A stretch of DNA of 64,000 bases from Stenotrophomonas aracearum (GCF_031834615.1 NZ_CP115543.1:3421001-3485000), one strand, 5' to 3'. Counted from the first letter of the stretch, positions 18,298-30,387 are shown. Numbers and translations: made by a program. The notes: a model not told the origin generated them from the letters alone.

Positions 18298-18322
18298 CAG
18301 CCGGGCAGGGCCCGGCTCTACC
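18298..18322. repeat. SMAG-type REP palindrome
   Basis: Third copy of the GCCGGGC/GCCCGGC-TCTACC unit in direct orientation with the one at 18089. It lies 58 bp from the end of the gamma-glutamyltransferase gene, where it may also protect the 3' end of the message. Confidence 0.75.
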
Positions 18323-18379
18323 GAATTCATGCAATCCCGGATTTGGCAGTTACCCACCGCAATCCGGGAATGCCAGCCG

Positions 18380-20098
18380 TCAGTACCCCGCCGCCTGCCC
18401 GTCCTTGCGGCTTTCCGAAGCGCCGTAGTACACGCCCGTTTCCGGGTCGCGCATGATCGCCTGGTAGCCGCCGTAGGGGCCGTCGGCGAAGGTAACGCGA
18501 TGTCCCTTGCGCATCAGCGCGCGCACGGTTTCATACGGATAGCCCGTTTCCAGGTTGACTTCGCCACCATCGCTCATCGCCGTGGCCTGACCGGTCGGTT
18601 CGGTCGAGCCCTCATGCTGGATGCGTGGCGCATCGCCCGCCTCCTGCAGGTTCATCCCGAAGTCCACCATGTTCATCACGATCTGCGCATGGCCCTGCGG
18701 CTGCATCGCACCGCCCATCACCCCGAAGCTCATGTACGGCTTCCCGTCCTTGGTCACGAAGCCCGGAATGATGGTCTGGAACGGACGCTTGCCCGGCGCA
18801 TAGCCGTTCGGATGGTCCTTGCGCAGCACGAACATCTCACCGCGATCCTGCAGGATGAAGCCCAGCCCCGGCGGCGCCATGCCGCTGCCCATGCCCCGGT
18901 AGTTCGACTGGATCAACGACACCATCATCCCGTCCGCGTCCGCCACCGTCATGTAGATCGTGTCGCCCTCCTCCAGCTGCTTCGGCGTGCCCGGCTGCAC
19001 CTCGCGCAGCGCCTTGTCCATCGAGATCAGCTTGCGACGCTCCGCCGCATACTCCTTCGACACCAGCTTCTGCACCGGCGCCGGCTGGAACGCCGGGTCC
19101 GTGTAGAACCGCGCCCGGTCCGCGAACGCCAGCTTCTTCGCCTCCACGAACAGGTGCACATGCTCCGGCGACCCGAACGGAATCTTCGAGAAATCGTAGC
19201 CTTCCAGCACGTTCAGGATCTGCAGCGCCGCGATGCCCTGGCTGTTCGGCGGCAGCTCCCACACGTCATAGCCGCGATAGTTGCTGCTCACCGGCTCCAC
19301 CCATTCCCCGTGGTGGCTCGCCATGTCCTCATAGCTCAGGTAGCCACCGTTCGCCTTGAAGTACGTACCGATCGTGCGCGCGATGTCGCCCTTGTAGAAC
19401 GCATCGCGCCCGCCCGTTGCAATCTGCTCCAGCGTGTTCGCCAGGTTCGGGTTCTTCCACAGCTCGCCCTTGCGCGGCGCATGCCCGTTGATCGTGAACT
19501 GCTCCTTGAAGCCAGGGTACTGCGACAGCTTCGGCACCGAACGGTCCCAGTAGTACGCGATCACCTCCGCCACCGGATGTCCCTCGCGCGCATAGCGGAT
19601 CGCCGGCGCCAGGTTGTCCGCCATCGGCTTGCGGCCGAACTTGTCATGCAGCGCGAACCAGCCATCCACCGCGCCGGGCACCGATACCGGCAGCGGCCCC
19701 GTCGCCGGAATGTCCTTCAACCCACGCCGCTGGAACTCCGCCAGCGTCAGCGACTTCGGCGACCGGCCCGAGCCGTTGTAGCCGTACAGCTTCTGCGTCT
19801 TCGGGTCCCACACGATCGCGAACAGGTCCCCGCCCACCCCATTGCCGGTCGGCTCCATCAACCCCAGCGCCGCATTCGCGGCAATGGCCGCATCCACCGC
19901 CGAGCCGCCGCCCTTCATCACGTCCAGCGCGATCTGCGTGGCCAGCGGCTGCGACGTCGCCGCCATCGCATGCGGCGCGATCACCTCCGAACGGGTCGCG
20001 AAGTCCCGCCCGGTCACCCGGTCGGCAGCGGAAGAGAACAGCGGCAGCGCGCACAGCAGCGCAGTGGCCAGTACGGCACGGGCAAGGGGTCGGGACAC
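18380..20098 (-). CDS. ggt: Gamma-glutamyltransferase, periplasmic
   Basis: About 572 residues when started at the GTG at 20098, which begins a signal peptide ([18 protein letters not shown]). A longer reading to 20224 is open. The enzyme cleaves and transfers the gamma-glutamyl group of glutathione and similar compounds. It matures by self-cleavage before a threonine. Here that is T380 in [15 protein letters not shown], with the large subunit before it and the small subunit after it (about 190 residues). [29 protein letters not shown] and [15 protein letters not shown] are family signatures. It stands alone, opposite to the ilv-leu operon, with which it shares the upstream region. Confidence 0.92.
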   Translation of the reverse strand: MSRPLARAVLATALLCALPLFSSAADRVTGRDFATRSEVIAPHAMAATSQPLATQIALDVMKGGGSAVDAAIAANAALGLMEPTGNGVGGDLFAIVWDPKTQKLYGYNGSGRSPKSLTLAEFQRRGLKDIPATGPLPVSVPGAVDGWFALHDKFGRKPMADNLAPAIRYAREGHPVAEVIAYYWDRSVPKLSQYPGFKEQFTINGHAPRKGELWKNPNLANTLEQIATGGRDAFYKGDIARTIGTYFKANGGYLSYEDMASHHGEWVEPVSSNYRGYDVWELPPNSQGIAALQILNVLEGYDFSKIPFGSPEHVHLFVEAKKLAFADRARFYTDPAFQPAPVQKLVSKEYAAERRKLISMDKALREVQPGTPKQLEEGDTIYMTVADADGMMVSLIQSNYRGMGSGMAPPGLGFILQDRGEMFVLRKDHPNGYAPGKRPFQTIIPGFVTKDGKPYMSFGVMGGAMQPQGHAQIVMNMVDFGMNLQEAGDAPRIQHEGSTEPTGQATAMSDGGEVNLETGYPYETVRALMRKGHRVTFADGPYGGYQAIMRDPETGVYYGASESRKDGQAAGY

Positions 20099-20329
20099 GG
20101 TTCCGGATTCCAGGTAGAGAGATAACCCGCCGATGGTCGCCGCAGCGGCCGCGTTCGCACATCCGACAATGGTCATGCACGACACACGCTCAAGCCGATA
20201 TTCCGCGCGGAAACCCCGCTTCAATACTTGAACCCGGGTTCACCGGAACGATTTCACCCGCAACCATCCTTATGCGACAAGGCGTTGCGCTGGATACAGG
20301 CGAAACTGTTGGAAATCGGCTTTCCACGG

Positions 20330-20366
20330 TTGACAGCGGCAAAACCGCTGTGGTTTTCTCGATCAC
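20330..20366 (+). promoter_or_regulatory. Candidate promoter of the ilv-leu operon
   Basis: A consensus TTGACA sits at 20330-20335. The -10 region about 17 bases later (near 20353, GGTTTTC) matches poorly, so the exact start is uncertain. It lies 31 bp before the leader peptide ATG. Confidence 0.35.
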
Positions 20367-20495
20367 ATGTTGCAGCGCCACACGCCCATTTGCGAATCCA
20401 TTGAGCACGCCGGACCCGGCGCGGCCTCGATCCGTTCGCTTCTTGTCCTCGTACTTATTACCCAACCAACAGGTGCGGGACGGACCGGCGTGTAA
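20367..20495 (+). CDS. Leader peptide of the ilv-leu operon
   Basis: A 42-codon ORF (ATG 20367, TAA 20493-20495). It contains the run LLVLVLI at residues 25-31, encoded by CTT CTT GTC CTC GTA CTT ATT, followed by [11 protein letters not shown]. Seven consecutive branched-chain codons just before an attenuator are the hallmark of control by charged Leu, Val and Ile tRNA, as in enteric ilvL and leuL, though the sequence is otherwise unlike those. The last codons overlap the segment that forms the antiterminator. A shorter start inside the same frame cannot be excluded, since no strong ribosome site precedes the ATG. Confidence 0.8.
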   Translation: MLQRHTPICESIEHAGPGAASIRSLLVLVLITQPTGAGRTGV

Positions 20496-20549
20496 GCAGA
20501 ACTGCCAGGTATCCATCGAAACCCGCACCCACCCAGGTGCGGGTTTTTT
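20472..20549 (+). terminator. Transcription attenuator of the ilv-leu operon
   Basis: The terminator is a 9-bp stem (20521-20529 with 20536-20544, core CCCGCACC/GGTGCGGG) followed by six T. The leader-peptide segment 20472-20479 (GGTGCGGG) is an exact copy of the 3' arm. It can therefore pair with 20522-20529 to form the competing antiterminator when ribosomes stall on the Leu/Val/Ile codons. Confidence 0.88.
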
Positions 20550-20607
20550 CGTTTCAGAACCCTTCGATTCTTCTTCCTTCCGCTACATCTTCCAGAGGAC
20601 CTCCCCC

Positions 20608-21582
20608 ATGAGCACCAACGACCTGCCCCAGATCAAGATCGCTGTTGTCGGCTATGGCAGCCAGGGCCGCGCCCACGCCCTCAACCTGCGTGAGTCCGGC
20701 TTCGATGTGGTCATCGGCCTGCGTCCCGGCGGCCCGACCGAAGTCAAGGCGCAGGCGGACGGCTTCACCGTGAAGGCCCCGGCCGAGGCCGTCAAGGACG
20801 CCGACCTGGTCGCCGTACTGACCCCGGACATGGTGCAGAAGAAGCTCTACGAAGACGTGCTGGCACCGAACATGAAACAGGGTGCGGTACTGCTGTTCGC
20901 GCACGGCCTGAACGTGCACTTCAACATGATCGCCCCGCGCGAGGACCTGGACGTGGTGCTGGTCGCGCCCAAGGGCCCGGGCGCGCTGGTCCGCCGCGAA
21001 TACGAAATCGGCCGTGGCGTGCCGTGCATCTGGGCGGTCTACCAGGACCGCAGCGGCAAGGCCGCCGAGTACGCGCTGGCCTATGCCGCTGGCCTGGGCG
21101 GCGCGCGCGCCAACCTGATCCAGACCACCTTCAAGGAAGAAACCGAAACCGACCTGTTCGGTGAGCAGGCGGTGCTGTGCGGCGGCGCCTCGGCGCTGGT
21201 CCAGGCCGGTTTCGAAACGCTTGTGGAAGCCGGTTACCAGCCGGAAATCGCCTACTACGAAGTGCTGCACGAACTGAAGCTGATCGTGGACCTGTTCTAC
21301 GAAGGCGGCATCACCCGCATGCTCGAGTTCATCTCGGAAACCGCGCAGTACGGCGACTACGTGAGCGGCCCGCGGGTGATCGACGCCGGCACCAAGGAGC
21401 GCATGAAGGCGGTGCTGACCGACATCCAGGACGGCACCTTCACCAAGAACTGGGTGGCCGAATACGAAGCGGGCCTGCCGAACTACAACAAGTTCAAGCA
21501 GGCCGACCTGGAACATCCGATCGAGAAGGTAGGCAAGGAACTGCGCGCCAAGATGGTCTGGTTGCAAAGTCAAGCCGCGTAA
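20608..21582 (+). CDS. ilvC: Ketol-acid reductoisomerase
   Basis: A 324-residue class I enzyme that converts acetolactate or acetohydroxybutyrate to the dihydroxy acids of valine and isoleucine synthesis, using NADPH and Mg2+. The Rossmann motif GYGSQG lies at 15-20. The catalytic acidic and His residues are in [19 protein letters not shown] and in [17 protein letters not shown]. The C-terminal knotted domain carries [17 protein letters not shown]. The N-terminus is shorter than usual and starts directly at the nucleotide fold. The ATG at 20608 follows AGAGGA by about ten bases. It is the first structural gene after the attenuator and lies 38 bp before ilvG. Confidence 0.96.
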   Translation: MSTNDLPQIKIAVVGYGSQGRAHALNLRESGFDVVIGLRPGGPTEVKAQADGFTVKAPAEAVKDADLVAVLTPDMVQKKLYEDVLAPNMKQGAVLLFAHGLNVHFNMIAPREDLDVVLVAPKGPGALVRREYEIGRGVPCIWAVYQDRSGKAAEYALAYAAGLGGARANLIQTTFKEETETDLFGEQAVLCGGASALVQAGFETLVEAGYQPEIAYYEVLHELKLIVDLFYEGGITRMLEFISETAQYGDYVSGPRVIDAGTKERMKAVLTDIQDGTFTKNWVAEYEAGLPNYNKFKQADLEHPIEKVGKELRAKMVWLQSQAA

Positions 21583-21620
21583 CCGCGCGGCTCCCCCACC
21601 GCTTTCGCAAAGGTCACCGC

Positions 21621-23357
21621 ATGAACACCTCCGCACACAGCACCGCGCCCCGCAACGGCGCACGCTGGTTGACGCAGGCCCTGGAAGCCGAGGGCGTCGA
21701 CACGCTGTTCGGCTATCCGGGCGGCACCATCATGCCCTTCTACGACGCCCTGGTGGACTCGGGGCTCAAGCACATCCTGGTCCGCCACGAACAGGGCGCG
21801 GCCCTGGCCGCCAACGGCTATGCCCGCGCCAGCGGCCGGGTCGGGGTGTGCGTGGCCACCTCCGGCCCGGGCGCCTCCAACCTGGTCACCGGCATCGCCG
21901 ATGCGATGCTGGATTCGGTGCCGATGGTCTGCATCACCGGCCAGGTCGCCACCCCGCTGCTGGGCACCGACGCGTTCCAGGAACTGGACGTGTTCGGCCT
22001 GACCCTGCCGATCGTCAAGCACAGCTGGCTGGTGCGTTCGGTCGACGAGCTGCCGCGCATCGTCCGCGAAGCCTTCCGCATTGCCCGCGAAGGCCGCCCC
22101 GGCCCGGTGCTGATCGACCTGCCCAAGGACGTGCAGATCGCCGACGCCAGCCACCTGCCGACGCACGTGCCGGAAACGGTCAACCCGCCGGCCGCGCCGC
22201 AGGACGAGGCCGTGGCCGCCGCCATCGCCGCGATCCAGGCTGCCGAAAAGCCGGTGATCTACGCCGGCGGCGGCGTCGCCCTGGGCGATGCGGTCGAAGA
22301 CTTTCGTGCCTTCGTCAATGCCACCGCCATGCCCACCGTGCTGACCCTGCGCGGCCTGGGCGGCTTGCCGGCGCAGCACCCGCATTACCTGGGCATGCTG
22401 GGCATGCACGGCACCCGCGCGGCCAACATGGCGGTGCAGGAAAGCGACCTGCTGGTGGTGGTCGGCGCACGTTTCGACGACCGTGCCACCGGCAAGTTGA
22501 ACGAGTTCGCACCGTTCGCGCGGGTCATCCACATCGACGCCGACGCCTATGAAATCTCCAAGCTGCGCACCGCCGATGTCGCGGTACCCGGCAACGTCGG
22601 CACCGCACTGCGTGCGCTGACCGCCGCGCTGCCCAGCCCCGCACCGGCACAGGACGCGTGGCGCAAGCGCTGCGCGACCCACCGCGAGCGCTTCGCCGCC
22701 CGTTACGACGCGCCCGGTGCACACATCTACGCGCCCGCCCTGCTGAAGCGCCTGAGCGAAGTCGCCCCGGCCGACGCAATCATTGCCTGCGATGTCGGCC
22801 AGCACCAGATGTGGGTGGCCCAGCACTGCCGCTTCAACCATCCGCGCAACCACCTGACCAGCGGCGCGCTGGGCACCATGGGCTTCGGCCTGCCGGCGGC
22901 GATGGGCGCGCAGTTCGCCTGTCCCGAGCGCACCGTGGTGCTGGTTTCCGGCGATGGCAGCTTCATGATGAACGTGCAGGAGCTGGCCACCATCGCACGC
23001 TGCCGCCTGCCGGTGAAGATCGTGCTGCTGGACAACAGTTCGCTGGGCATGGTCCGGCAGTGGCAGGAGCTGTTCTTCGCCGAGCGTTACAGCGAGATCG
23101 ACCTGTCCGACAACCCGGACTTCGCCGCACTGGCCAAGGTGTTCGGCATTCCCGCCACCCGCATCGAGGCGCGCGACGACGTCGAAGGCGGCCTGGCCGC
23201 GCTGCTGGCCGAACCCGGCCCGGCGCTGCTGCACGTGGCCATCGACGCGCGCGCCAACGTGTGGCCACTGGTGCCGCCCAACAATGCCAACAGCACCATG
23301 CTGGAAAGCAACCCCGCCCACCAGCCGCAGGAGTTCCCCCATGCAATACCGGCTTGA
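21621..23357 (+). CDS. ilvG: Acetolactate synthase large subunit
   Basis: A 578-residue thiamin-pyrophosphate enzyme that condenses pyruvate with pyruvate or 2-oxobutyrate. The catalytic glutamate is E57 in [14 protein letters not shown]. The cofactor motif GDG begins near residue 444 ([12 protein letters not shown]) and ends at LDNSSLGMV about 25 residues later. The FAD-binding middle domain lies between. It overlaps the next gene by 17 bp, so the large and small subunits are translationally coupled. The family name ilvG is chosen because the partner is the short IlvM-like subunit; ilvB or ilvI would describe the same chemistry. Confidence 0.95.
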   Translation: MNTSAHSTAPRNGARWLTQALEAEGVDTLFGYPGGTIMPFYDALVDSGLKHILVRHEQGAALAANGYARASGRVGVCVATSGPGASNLVTGIADAMLDSVPMVCITGQVATPLLGTDAFQELDVFGLTLPIVKHSWLVRSVDELPRIVREAFRIAREGRPGPVLIDLPKDVQIADASHLPTHVPETVNPPAAPQDEAVAAAIAAIQAAEKPVIYAGGGVALGDAVEDFRAFVNATAMPTVLTLRGLGGLPAQHPHYLGMLGMHGTRAANMAVQESDLLVVVGARFDDRATGKLNEFAPFARVIHIDADAYEISKLRTADVAVPGNVGTALRALTAALPSPAPAQDAWRKRCATHRERFAARYDAPGAHIYAPALLKRLSEVAPADAIIACDVGQHQMWVAQHCRFNHPRNHLTSGALGTMGFGLPAAMGAQFACPERTVVLVSGDGSFMMNVQELATIARCRLPVKIVLLDNSSLGMVRQWQELFFAERYSEIDLSDNPDFAALAKVFGIPATRIEARDDVEGGLAALLAEPGPALLHVAIDARANVWPLVPPNNANSTMLESNPAHQPQEFPHAIPA

Positions 23358-23601
23358 CCTGGTGCTGGTACCCGCCGAAGGCGCGCTGCTGCGCGTGATC
23401 GGCATGGCCGAACGCCGCGGCTTCGCGCCGCGCGCGATCGTCGGCGCACCCAATGCCGCCGACGATGGCCGCTGGCACCTGCAGCTGGTGGTGGACAGCA
23501 CCCGTCCGCCGGAAACCCTGTGCCGCCAGATCGAGAAGATCTACGACTGCGTGTCGGTGCGGATCAGCGCGCTGGAGCCCGGCGCTGGAGTATCGGCATG
23601 A
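23341..23601 (+). CDS. ilvM: Acetolactate synthase small regulatory subunit, IlvM-like
   Basis: An 86-residue single ACT-domain protein, about the size of enteric IlvM (87). Its start lies inside the end of ilvG. The beta-alpha-beta pattern is visible ([21 protein letters not shown], in part; then [20 protein letters not shown]). Regulatory subunits of this short class support catalysis of the large subunit, and some lack valine inhibition; whether this one confers feedback cannot be read. Its TGA overlaps a possible 35-codon ORF by four bases. Confidence 0.88.
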   Translation: MQYRLDLVLVPAEGALLRVIGMAERRGFAPRAIVGAPNAADDGRWHLQLVVDSTRPPETLCRQIEKIYDCVSVRISALEPGAGVSA

Positions 23602-23705
23602 ACGCCCGCACCGTGGTTACGGTGCCGGTACGGAGGGGTCTTCTCGCAGGCCCGTCGACGTCGCGCGACCGGGTCGTGCCTGCGTGTCATGGCCATGCCT
23701 GCTAG
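23598..23705 (+). CDS. Possible small coupling ORF between ilvM and ilvA
   Basis: A 35-codon ORF that starts with an ATGA overlap on the ilvM stop and ends with TAG 17 bases inside ilvA. It contains less favoured codons (AGG, GGT, CTT) than its neighbours, and the peptide has no recognisable domain. ilvA has no ribosome-binding site at its start, so translation of this ORF could carry ribosomes to it. It may equally be chance. Confidence 0.25.
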   Translation: MNARTVVTVPVRRGLLAGPSTSRDRVVPACHGHAC

Positions 23706-24788
23706 CCGCGCGCCCCAGGAACCGGAAGTAGGCGACGTAAGCGTCGCCGACGTGCTGGCCGCGCAGGCGCGGCTGCGCCGGTTCCTGCCGCCGACCCCGC
23801 TGCATTACGCAGAGCGGTTCGGTACCTGGCTGAAGCTGGAGAACCTGCAGCGCACCGGGTCGTACAAGGTGCGCGGTGCGTTGAACGCGCTGCTGGCCGG
23901 GCGCGAGCGCGGCGACGACCGCCCGGTGATCTGCGCCTCGGCCGGCAACCACGCCCAGGGCGTGGCGTGGTCGGCCTATCGGCTGGACATTCCGGCGATC
24001 ACGGTGATGCCGCATGGCGCCCCGGCGACGAAGATCGCCGGCGTGGCGCACTGGGGCGCCACCGTGCGCCAGCATGGCAACAGCTATGACGAGGCCTATG
24101 CCTTCGCCCGCGCACTGGCCGAACAGCACGGCTATCGCTTCCTGTCCGCGTTCGACGACCCCGACGTGATCGCCGGCCAGGGCACGCTGGGCATCGAGCT
24201 GGCCGCGCACGCGCCGGACGTGGTGATCGTGCCGATCGGCGGTGGCGGCCTGGCCTCGGGCGTGGCGCTGGCCCTGAAATCACAGGGCGTGCGCATCGTC
24301 GGCGCGCAGGTCGAAGGGGTCGATTCGATGGCCCGCGCGATCCGGGGCGACAGCCGTGAGATCGCGCCGGTGCCGACCCTGGCCGACGGCGTCAAGGTAA
24401 AGATTCCCGGCCAGCTGACCCGCCGCCTGTGCAGCGCGCTGCTGGACGACGTAGTGATCGTGCGCGAAGCCGAGCTGCGCGAAACGCTGGTACGGCTGGC
24501 ACTGGAAGAACACATCATCGCCGAAGGCGCCGGTGCGCTGGCGCTGGCGGCCGGCCGCCGCGTCGCCGGCCGGCGCAAGTGCGCGGTGGTCTCCGGCGGC
24601 AACATCGACGCGATGGTGCTGGCCCAGCTGCTCTCCGACATCCGCCCGCGCGCACCGCGCAAACCGCGCCGCCGCGCCAGCGAGCGAACACGGCCGCCCC
24701 TACCGACCGTGCTCGCGCCACCCCCGACTTCCCCCGTTCTTCCTTCCCCTGCCTTGCCATCCGACCTTGCCGTCGAGGAGACCTCCTG

Positions 24789-24792
<4 letters not shown>
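23689..24792 (+). CDS. ilvA: Threonine dehydratase, short form without ACT domain
   Basis: A 367-residue PLP enzyme that deaminates threonine to 2-oxobutyrate for isoleucine. The PLP lysine is K60 in [10 protein letters not shown], and the phosphate-binding glycine loop is [10 protein letters not shown] near 183-192. [11 protein letters not shown] is the usual substrate loop. The protein stops after the catalytic domain, so the C-terminal ACT domains of the roughly 514-residue biosynthetic IlvA, which sense isoleucine, are missing. Instead there is a Pro/Arg-rich tail of about 45 residues that looks like read-through toward leuA. No ribosome site precedes the ATG. Its TGA overlaps the leuA GTG. 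Context argues for biosynthesis despite the catabolic-like length. Confidence 0.9.
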
Positions 24793-26342
<1,550 letters not shown>

Positions 26343-26352
26343 GGAATCCCGC

Positions 26353-27135
26353 ATGAGCGCCTTCGACTCGCCGTTCGTCCCCGACAGCACCCAGCAATGG
26401 AACGCGCACGACTACGCCATCGACGCCGGCTTCGTGCCGGTGCTCGGCGGCGCGGTGGCCCGCCTGCTCGACCCGCAGCGCGGCGAGCTCATCCTGGACC
26501 TGGGCTGCGGCGACGGCGTGCTCACGTTCGACCTGGCGCTCAGCGGTGCAACGGTCGTGGGCGTGGACAGCTCGCCGGAGCTGATCGGTGGCGCCCGCGC
26601 GCGCGGCCTGGACGCCCGCCTGATGGACGCGCATGCGATGACCTTCGAGCGCTGCTTCGATGCCGTGTTCAGCAATGCGGCGCTGCACTGGATGCGCGAA
26701 CCGGACCGGGTGATCGACGGCGTGCGCCGCGCCCTGCGCAGTGGCGGTCGCTTCGTCGCCGAGATGGGCGGCCAGGGCAACGTGGCCACCGTCACCAGCG
26801 CATTGCAAGCCGCACTGTGCAGCAACGGCCATGCGGTGCCGGCGTTCCCGTGGTACTTCCCCAGCGCCGATGAGTATGCCGAGCGCCTGCGCGCGCATGG
26901 CTTCCAGGTCCGCCACATCGAGTCCCTGCCGCGCCCGACCGTGCTGCCCACCGGCATGGCCGGCTGGCTGCGCACGTTCGCGTCGCCGTTCCTGGCCGGG
27001 CTGGACAGCACCCAGCGCCAGCGCGTGATCGACGACACCGTGGCGCTGCTCGCGCCCAGCCAGCGCAACGCGCACGGACAGTGGACCGCCGACTACGTGC
27101 GGCTGCGCTTCGACGCGCGCCTGCGCGCTTCCTGA
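26353..27135 (+). CDS. Class I SAM methyltransferase, trans-aconitate methyltransferase-like
   Basis: A 260-residue soluble methyltransferase. Motif I is [10 protein letters not shown] (49-58), followed by [11 protein letters not shown], the acidic residue that holds the ribose. [13 protein letters not shown] is motif IV, the form shared with the Tam/UbiE-like group. Resemblance to trans-aconitate methyltransferases is by these phrases only. It is embedded in the leucine genes with a good ribosome site (GAGGAA seven bases before the ATG), 10 bp after leuA and 46 bp before leuC, so it is part of the operon. A yeast relative, Tmt1, methylates isopropylmalate as well as aconitate, so action on a leucine intermediate is conceivable but unproven. 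Confidence 0.8.
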   Translation: MSAFDSPFVPDSTQQWNAHDYAIDAGFVPVLGGAVARLLDPQRGELILDLGCGDGVLTFDLALSGATVVGVDSSPELIGGARARGLDARLMDAHAMTFERCFDAVFSNAALHWMREPDRVIDGVRRALRSGGRFVAEMGGQGNVATVTSALQAALCSNGHAVPAFPWYFPSADEYAERLRAHGFQVRHIESLPRPTVLPTGMAGWLRTFASPFLAGLDSTQRQRVIDDTVALLAPSQRNAHGQWTADYVRLRFDARLRAS

Positions 27136-27181
27136 TTCGACCTTTCCGCACTATCGTCACATGAACCCGCAAGGCCATCCC

Positions 27182-28603
27182 ATGACCCCAGCTCCCCGCA
27201 CCCTGTACGACAAACTGTGGGACGCCCACGTGGTCGTGCCCGAATCGGACAGCGCGCCCGCCGTGCTGTACATCGACCTGCACCTGATCCATGAAGTGAC
27301 CTCGCCGCAGGCGTTCACCGAACTGCGCGAGCGCGGCCTGTCCCCGCGCCGCCCGGACCGGACCAAGGCGACCATGGACCACTCCACCCCGACCCTGCCG
27401 GCGGCGGCCGATGGCACCCTGCCCTACGCCAGCGCCGCCTCCGAAGCGCAGGTGGCGATGCTGGCGCGCAACTGCGCCGAGCACGGCATTGAACTGTTCG
27501 ACATGCAGTCGGCCAACCGCGGCATCGTGCACGTCATCGCGCCCGAGCAGGGCTTCACCCAGCCGGGCATGACCATCGTCTGCGGCGACAGCCACACCTC
27601 CACGCACGGTGCGTTCGGCGCGCTGGCGTTCGGCATCGGCACCAGCGAAGTGGGCCACGTGCTGGCCACCCAGTGCCTGCTGCAGCGCAAGGCCAAAACG
27701 ATGGCGATCACCGTCGATGGCACGCTGGCGCCCGGCGTGGGCGCCAAGGACGTGGTGCTGCACATCATCGGCGTGATCGGCGTCAACGGCGGCACCGGGC
27801 ACGTGCTGGAATTCCGCGGTAGCGCAATCACCGCGATGGACATGGAGCAGCGCATGACCCTGTGCAACATGTCGATCGAAGCCGGCGCCCGCGCCGGCAT
27901 GGTCGCGCCCGACCAGGTCACCTTCGACTGGGTCGCCAACACCCCGCGCGGCCCGAAGGGCATCGAATTCGACCTGGCCGTGGCGCAGTGGAAGCAGCTG
28001 CGCAGCGACGAGGGCGCACGCTTCGACGCCGAAGTACGCATCGACGCCGCCGACATCCGCCCGACCCTGACCTGGGGCACCCATCCGGGCACCGCCATCG
28101 CGGTGGACGCGCCGATTCCGGCTGCCAACGATGCCGCCGACCAGAAGGGCCTGGACTACATGCACTTCCACGCCGGGCAGACCCTGGCCGGCACCCCCGT
28201 CGACGTGGTGTTTGTCGGCTCCTGCACCAACGGCCGGCTGAGCGACATGCGCGAAGTGGCGCAGGTGCTGCAGGGCCGCCACGTCGCTTCCGGTGTGCGC
28301 ATGCTGGTGGTGCCGGGCTCGGAGATCGTCAAGCGCCAGGCCGAAGCCGAAGGCATCCACTCCATCGTGCGCGCGGCCGGTGCCGAATGGCGCGAACCGG
28401 GCTGCTCGATGTGCATCGCCATGAACGGCGACCTGGTCGCCCCCGGCCAGCTGGCGGTGAGCACCAGCAACCGCAATTTCGAAGGTCGCCAGGGCCCCGG
28501 CTCGCGCACCCTGCTGGCCTCGCCGATGACCGCCGCCTGGGCCGCGGTGAACGGCCGGGTGGCCGACCCCCGTGACCTGTATGCCGCACAGGAGGTGGCC
28601 TGA
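27182..28603 (+). CDS. leuC: 3-isopropylmalate dehydratase large subunit
   Basis: A 473-residue aconitase-family subunit that, with LeuD, isomerises 2- to 3-isopropylmalate. The three cysteines that hold the 4Fe-4S cluster are visible: C348 in GSCTNGR, and C408 and C411 in [30 protein letters not shown] is the usual substrate-binding block. The ATG at 27182 (AAGG eight bases upstream) matches the family N-terminus. An in-frame ATG at 27161 would add seven residues. The TGA and the leuD ATG overlap (TGATG). Confidence 0.97.
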   Translation: MTPAPRTLYDKLWDAHVVVPESDSAPAVLYIDLHLIHEVTSPQAFTELRERGLSPRRPDRTKATMDHSTPTLPAAADGTLPYASAASEAQVAMLARNCAEHGIELFDMQSANRGIVHVIAPEQGFTQPGMTIVCGDSHTSTHGAFGALAFGIGTSEVGHVLATQCLLQRKAKTMAITVDGTLAPGVGAKDVVLHIIGVIGVNGGTGHVLEFRGSAITAMDMEQRMTLCNMSIEAGARAGMVAPDQVTFDWVANTPRGPKGIEFDLAVAQWKQLRSDEGARFDAEVRIDAADIRPTLTWGTHPGTAIAVDAPIPAANDAADQKGLDYMHFHAGQTLAGTPVDVVFVGSCTNGRLSDMREVAQVLQGRHVASGVRMLVVPGSEIVKRQAEAEGIHSIVRAAGAEWREPGCSMCIAMNGDLVAPGQLAVSTSNRNFEGRQGPGSRTLLASPMTAAWAAVNGRVADPRDLYAAQEVA

Positions 28604-29181
28604 TGAGCGGCTTCCGCACCCTGACCTCGACCAGCGTCGTGCTGCGCGAGACCAACATCGACACCGACCAGATCATTCCGGCGCGGTTCCTGTCCACCAC
28701 CGAACGCGCCGGGCTCGGCAAGCACGCCTTCAACGACTGGCGCTGGCAGGCCGACGGCGCCCCGAACCCCGCGTTTGCCTTCAACCAGCCGCACAACGCC
28801 GGCCGCAGCATCCTGCTGGCCGGACGCAACTTCGGCTGCGGCTCCTCCCGCGAGCACGCGCCGTGGGCGCTGGCCGACCTGGGCCTGCGCGCCATCGTCA
28901 GCAGCGAGATCGCCGACATCTTCCGTGGCAACGCCCTGAAGAACGGCCTGCTGCCGATCGTGCTGGACGAAGCCGACGTACAGACCCTGATGCAGCGACC
29001 CGACGATGCCTTGACCGTGGACGTCGCCGCGCGCGAACTGCGCACGCCCGACGGCCGCGTGTACACCTTCCCGCTGGACGGCTTCTCGCAGACCTGCCTG
29101 CTGGAAGGCGTGGACCAGCTGGGGTATCTGCTGGGCCGTACCCCTGACATTGAACGTTACGAGAGTGAACATGCACGCTGA
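28603..29181 (+). CDS. leuD: 3-isopropylmalate dehydratase small subunit
   Basis: A 192-residue swivelling subunit that joins LeuC. NIDTDQIIPARFL (18-30) and GRNFGCGSSREHAPW (74-88) are the family signatures for substrate recognition. Its start overlaps the leuC stop by one base and its end overlaps leuB by 11 bp, so the three are translationally coupled. The length is close to the usual 200. Confidence 0.97.
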   Translation: MSGFRTLTSTSVVLRETNIDTDQIIPARFLSTTERAGLGKHAFNDWRWQADGAPNPAFAFNQPHNAGRSILLAGRNFGCGSSREHAPWALADLGLRAIVSSEIADIFRGNALKNGLLPIVLDEADVQTLMQRPDDALTVDVAARELRTPDGRVYTFPLDGFSQTCLLEGVDQLGYLLGRTPDIERYESEHAR

Positions 29182-30229
29182 GATCGTCGTTTTACCCGGT
29201 GATGGCATCGGTCCCGAAGTCGCCGCTGCCGCCGTCGCGGTGCTGGGCGCCGTCGCCGAACGCTTTGGCCACACCTTCACCTTCAGCGAGCACGACATCG
29301 GTGGCATCGCCATCGACCGCCACGGCGAACCGCTCCCCGCCGCCACCCTCGACGCCTGCCGCCAGGCCAACGCCATCCTGCTCGGCGCGGTGGGCGGCCC
29401 GAAGTGGTCCGACCCCAACGCCAAAGTCCGGCCCGAACAGGGCCTGCTTGCCATCCGCAAGGCCCTCGGCCTGTACGCCAACCTGCGCCCCGTACGCACC
29501 CACCCCGCCGCCCTCGGCGCCTCGCCGATCAAGGCCGAACTGCTCGAAGGCGTCGACTTCGTCGTCGTGCGCGAACTCACCGGCGGCATCTACTTCGGCG
29601 AAAAGACCCGCACCGCCGACACCGCCAGCGACCTGTGCAGCTACAGCGTCGGCGAGATCGAGCGCGTCATGCGCAGCGCCTTCCGCCTCGCCCAGCAGCG
29701 CCGTGGCAAGGTCACATCGGTGGACAAGGCCAACGTCCTGGAGACCTCGCGCCTGTGGCGCGACGTCGCCGCACGCATCGGCCGCGAAGAGTTCCCCGAG
29801 ATCGCCCTCGAACACCAGCTGGTCGACTCCATGGCCATGCACCTGCTGGCCAAGCCGCGCGAGTACGACGTAATCGTCACCGAGAACATGTTCGGCGACA
29901 TCCTGACCGATGAGGCCTCGATGCTGGCCGGCTCCCTCGGCCTGCTGCCGTCGGCATCGCTGGGCGAACCCGGCGCCGTAGGCATCTACGAACCCATCCA
30001 CGGTTCGGCCCCCGACATTGCCGGCAAGGGCATCGCCAACCCGTACGCCACCCTCTTCAGCGCCGCGATGCTGCTGCGCCATTCGTTGGGATTGGAAGCA
30101 GAAGCGGCAGCAGTAGAAGCCGCCGTGCATGCCGCGTTGGACGACGGCGTATTCACCGCCGACCTCGCAGCAAAGGGCCAGGCCGTATCGACCACGCAGG
30201 CCACCGACGCCGTGTTGGCGCGGTTGTAG
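29171..30229 (+). CDS. leuB: 3-isopropylmalate dehydrogenase
   Basis: A 352-residue NAD-dependent dehydrogenase that oxidises and decarboxylates 3-isopropylmalate. Signatures are VLPGDGIGPEV at the start, the substrate-binding arginines in RPEQGLLAIRKALGLYANLRP, RELTGGIYFGEK, the metal site NMFGDILTDEASML, and HGSAPDIAGKGIANP near the C-terminus. The ATG at 29171 is preferred to an upstream start inside leuD. It is the last gene of the operon. No clear terminator follows, and a palindromic repeat begins 29 bp later. The transaminase ilvE and dehydratase ilvD must lie elsewhere. Confidence 0.97.
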   Translation: MHAEIVVLPGDGIGPEVAAAAVAVLGAVAERFGHTFTFSEHDIGGIAIDRHGEPLPAATLDACRQANAILLGAVGGPKWSDPNAKVRPEQGLLAIRKALGLYANLRPVRTHPAALGASPIKAELLEGVDFVVVRELTGGIYFGEKTRTADTASDLCSYSVGEIERVMRSAFRLAQQRRGKVTSVDKANVLETSRLWRDVAARIGREEFPEIALEHQLVDSMAMHLLAKPREYDVIVTENMFGDILTDEASMLAGSLGLLPSASLGEPGAVGIYEPIHGSAPDIAGKGIANPYATLFSAAMLLRHSLGLEAEAAAVEAAVHAALDDGVFTADLAAKGQAVSTTQATDAVLARL

Positions 30230-30258
30230 CCCTTCCCAACCGCCCACGACCAACCATC

Positions 30259-30387
30259 GGGGGCGGCCGCCGGGTAGCCCCCGGAGGGACGCTAGAAAAC
30301 ATGGATGTTTTCTAGCAGCCTACAAGGACGTACTTGCGGCGTGTCCCGGAGCGGGGCTGCCCGGCGGCCGGCCCAGCACGTATGAAT
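30259..30387. repeat. Palindromic MITE-like element, copy 2 (inverse)
   Basis: The reverse complement of the element at 17932-18059 with few differences. Inverted ends lie at 30260-30281 and 30353-30374, and the 11-bp-arm central palindrome at 30292-30315. It fills the gap between leuB and smeP and could act as a transcription barrier between convergent genes. Confidence 0.85.

Noticed and set aside
17914..18357. Minus-strand ORF of 147 codons and a similar peptide at 30129-30545
   Set aside because: The shared peptide comes from the palindromic repeat itself, so the likeness reflects the DNA element, not a protein family.
23284..23340. Earlier start for ilvM
   Set aside because: It would only extend the protein with an out-of-frame translation of ilvG. 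The ATG at 23341 begins the ACT fold.
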